Positions 5,271 through 6,309 of a DNA stretch of 6,309 nucleotides are shown one piece after another. Origin of the DNA: Deltaproteobacteria bacterium (GTDB lineage Bacteria > Desulfobacterota > Anaeroferrophillalia > Anaeroferrophillales > Tharpellaceae); the NCBI GenBank assembly GCA_030640695.1, contig DAOWIX010000134.1:1-6309 (forward strand), written 5' to 3'. The notes under the pieces were generated by a model. That model was not told the DNA's origin. It made no database searches and was given only the letters and a program-made list of their open reading frames with translations. How positions within the stretch are numbered: the stretch's first letter is position 1; every line of letters begins with the position of its first letter. The translations under genes were made by a program, and so were the position numbers.

Positions 5271-6309
5271 TCATTTTCGGGACAGACCGGGTAGTGCATC
5301 CAGCATCAGGTTATTAAAGGAGCCATTGATTTGAAAACCGACAATCTCCCGGTCAGATGAGTAGGCAATATATGTGGCGTCCCCAATATTTGCTCCGGCA
5401 AATATATCTTCAGCAACATTTACCACCTTTTGATGGGCAGTAAGACTAACCGTCCCTAAAGCTCTGACAACTCCACTGTCATTGTACGCTGTCAATCCTA
5501 CCTCAGCCGGGTGCTCCTCGGTATTCGCGAAGGCGATACCAGTCCAGGCACTTTTTTCAAGTTTGGCAAAAATCCCACTATAACCACTGATCCCAACCCC
5601 TGAATAACCTGCCAGCTGAGCACCGTTTTGCGTACCGAACAACTCAAACCCGGTAACCGGTTGCGATGCATCAATCTGCAGCCAGGCTGTTTCCGCAGGC
5701 AGATTCAGACCGGAAACTGCGCCAATATATTTACCCTGACCAGCGATCTCAAAGGAGGTGGGGGTCAGGGGAGTTCCACCAACACTGTACGGAGTAATTG
5801 TTATTGTCGTAACCGAGACAGAAGGATTATAGGCGGCAACCCCGGTCCACCATATATTGTCACTGGCTACATGCGGGTAATAGATCCTGTATTCGGTGTC
5901 ATCTTTCAACAAAACTCCGCTTAATTGGGTCATCTCGCCAATGGTACAGAACAACTCCTGCCCAATAATTCCACTGCCGTGCTTAATTACAGCCGATCTG
6001 ATATCAGGCTGCGGCAGGTCGTTAAACAGACTTCTAATCGTAAAACTGCTGTGCTCATTAGCAGCTAACTCTTTTGTGATACTCTTGTCGTTATTAAACT
6101 CAATCGTTACTGTCTTGTTTGATGGTGTGGTGTTAAGCAGGCTAATCTCTGTCCACCAGGTATCACTTGAAGCGATATGAGATATGTAGATATCATCAGT
6201 ATTAATTTCGGAATCGGGGACAGCCGGAACCGCGACCCGGTATTCCACCCCTTTATTAAACCTGGTATAGCCGTTAACAGCGCTGGAATCCGATTCAAAA
6301 ATGATGTAG
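5271..6309 (-). CDS. Secreted repeat protein, C-terminal part, start outside window
   Basis: The minus-strand frame is open from the right edge to the stop at 5273-5271, giving 345 residues with the N-terminus missing. A GTG at 6248 is not the start, because coherent sequence (YIIFESDSSAVNGYTRF) continues upstream. I do not recognise a named family. The protein consists of about 100-residue repeats: unit 1 near 41-140 (YISHIASSDTWWTEISLLN), unit 2 near 143-240 (YYPHVASDNIWWTGVAAYN), unit 3 near 246-345 (IFAKLEKSAWTGIAFAN), plus the tail of an earlier unit at 1-30. Each unit runs from a PH-x-A-S..WWTG..N opening, through alternating strands with a small aromatic or glycine-rich turn (TAYNDSG), to a closing G-F-E-L-F-G type segment. 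This Thr/Ser/Gly-rich pattern suggests a beta-sandwich surface or extracellular protein. Only one intact and one reduced cysteine-free unit are visible (a single Cys near 121). No sorting signal or membrane anchor is seen at the C-terminus. Confidence 0.8.
   Translation of the reverse strand, partial: YIIFESDSSAVNGYTRFNKGVEYRVAVPAVPDSEINTDDIYISHIASSDTWWTEISLLNTTPSNKTVTIEFNNDKSITKELAANEHSSFTIRSLFNDLPQPDIRSAVIKHGSGIIGQELFCTIGEMTQLSGVLLKDDTEYRIYYPHVASDNIWWTGVAAYNPSVSVTTITITPYSVGGTPLTPTSFEIAGQGKYIGAVSGLNLPAETAWLQIDASQPVTGFELFGTQNGAQLAGYSGVGISGYSGIFAKLEKSAWTGIAFANTEEHPAEVGLTAYNDSGVVRALGTVSLTAHQKVVNVAEDIFAGANIGDATYIAYSSDREIVGFQINGSFNNLMLDALPGLSRK

Noticed and set aside
6246..6248. GTG as start of the secreted repeat protein
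   Set aside because: The frame is open to the window edge, and the upstream residues continue the repeat pattern, so the gene is truncated by the window.
1..6309. tRNA, rRNA, CRISPR array, transposase, defence or other multi-gene novel system
   Set aside because: No cloverleaf, regularly spaced repeat array, transposase or defence domain is visible. The genes are mostly recognised housekeeping functions.

Overview
This 6.3 kb window looks like ordinary chromosome from a Gram-negative bacterium. The gene set (a B12-dependent ribonucleotide reductase, a DciA-type helicase loader, an exported TPR-like protein and a large secreted repeat protein), together with the intergenic 'CGCAAAGA' inverted repeat, suggests a deltaproteobacterium (Desulfobacterota). 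That assignment rests on family recognition, not on a search.

Layout: (1) 1-299, minus strand: the 5' end of an exported TPR-like protein that runs off the left edge; its start codon is unclear. (2) 300-590: a 25-bp perfect inverted repeat, then the divergent promoter region for the next gene. (3) 591-968, plus: a complete crcB/fluC fluoride channel. (4) 969-1234: a C-rich, G-poor tract that may terminate crcB transcripts, followed by the nrdJ control region with a TTGACA -35 element and two NrdR-box-like sites 32 bp apart. (5) 1235-3502, plus: nrdJ, the class II ribonucleotide reductase, complete with catalytic cysteines, TSCPD domain and C-terminal zinc ribbon. (6) 3503-3642: an AT-rich inverted repeat between convergent genes. 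(7) 5054-3643, minus: dciA (DUF721) and rsmI, overlapping by one base (TGATG) and so probably one translationally coupled operon. (8) 5055-5270: spacer with tandem heptamers and a decayed half copy of the CGCAAAGA element. (9) 6309-5271, minus: the C-terminal 345 residues of a secreted repeat protein whose start lies beyond the right edge.

The genes are mostly separate housekeeping units: fluoride export, dNTP synthesis, rRNA methylation and replicative-helicase loading. Two themes connect some of them: nrdJ and dciA both serve DNA replication, and dciA is tied to translation through its overlap with rsmI. I do not see a multi-gene novel system. The points most worth a second look are the paired NrdR operators in the nrdJ promoter, the inverted-repeat element sitting against a gene that lacks a clear start, the G9 homopolymer inside dciA, and the WWTG-repeat secreted protein.
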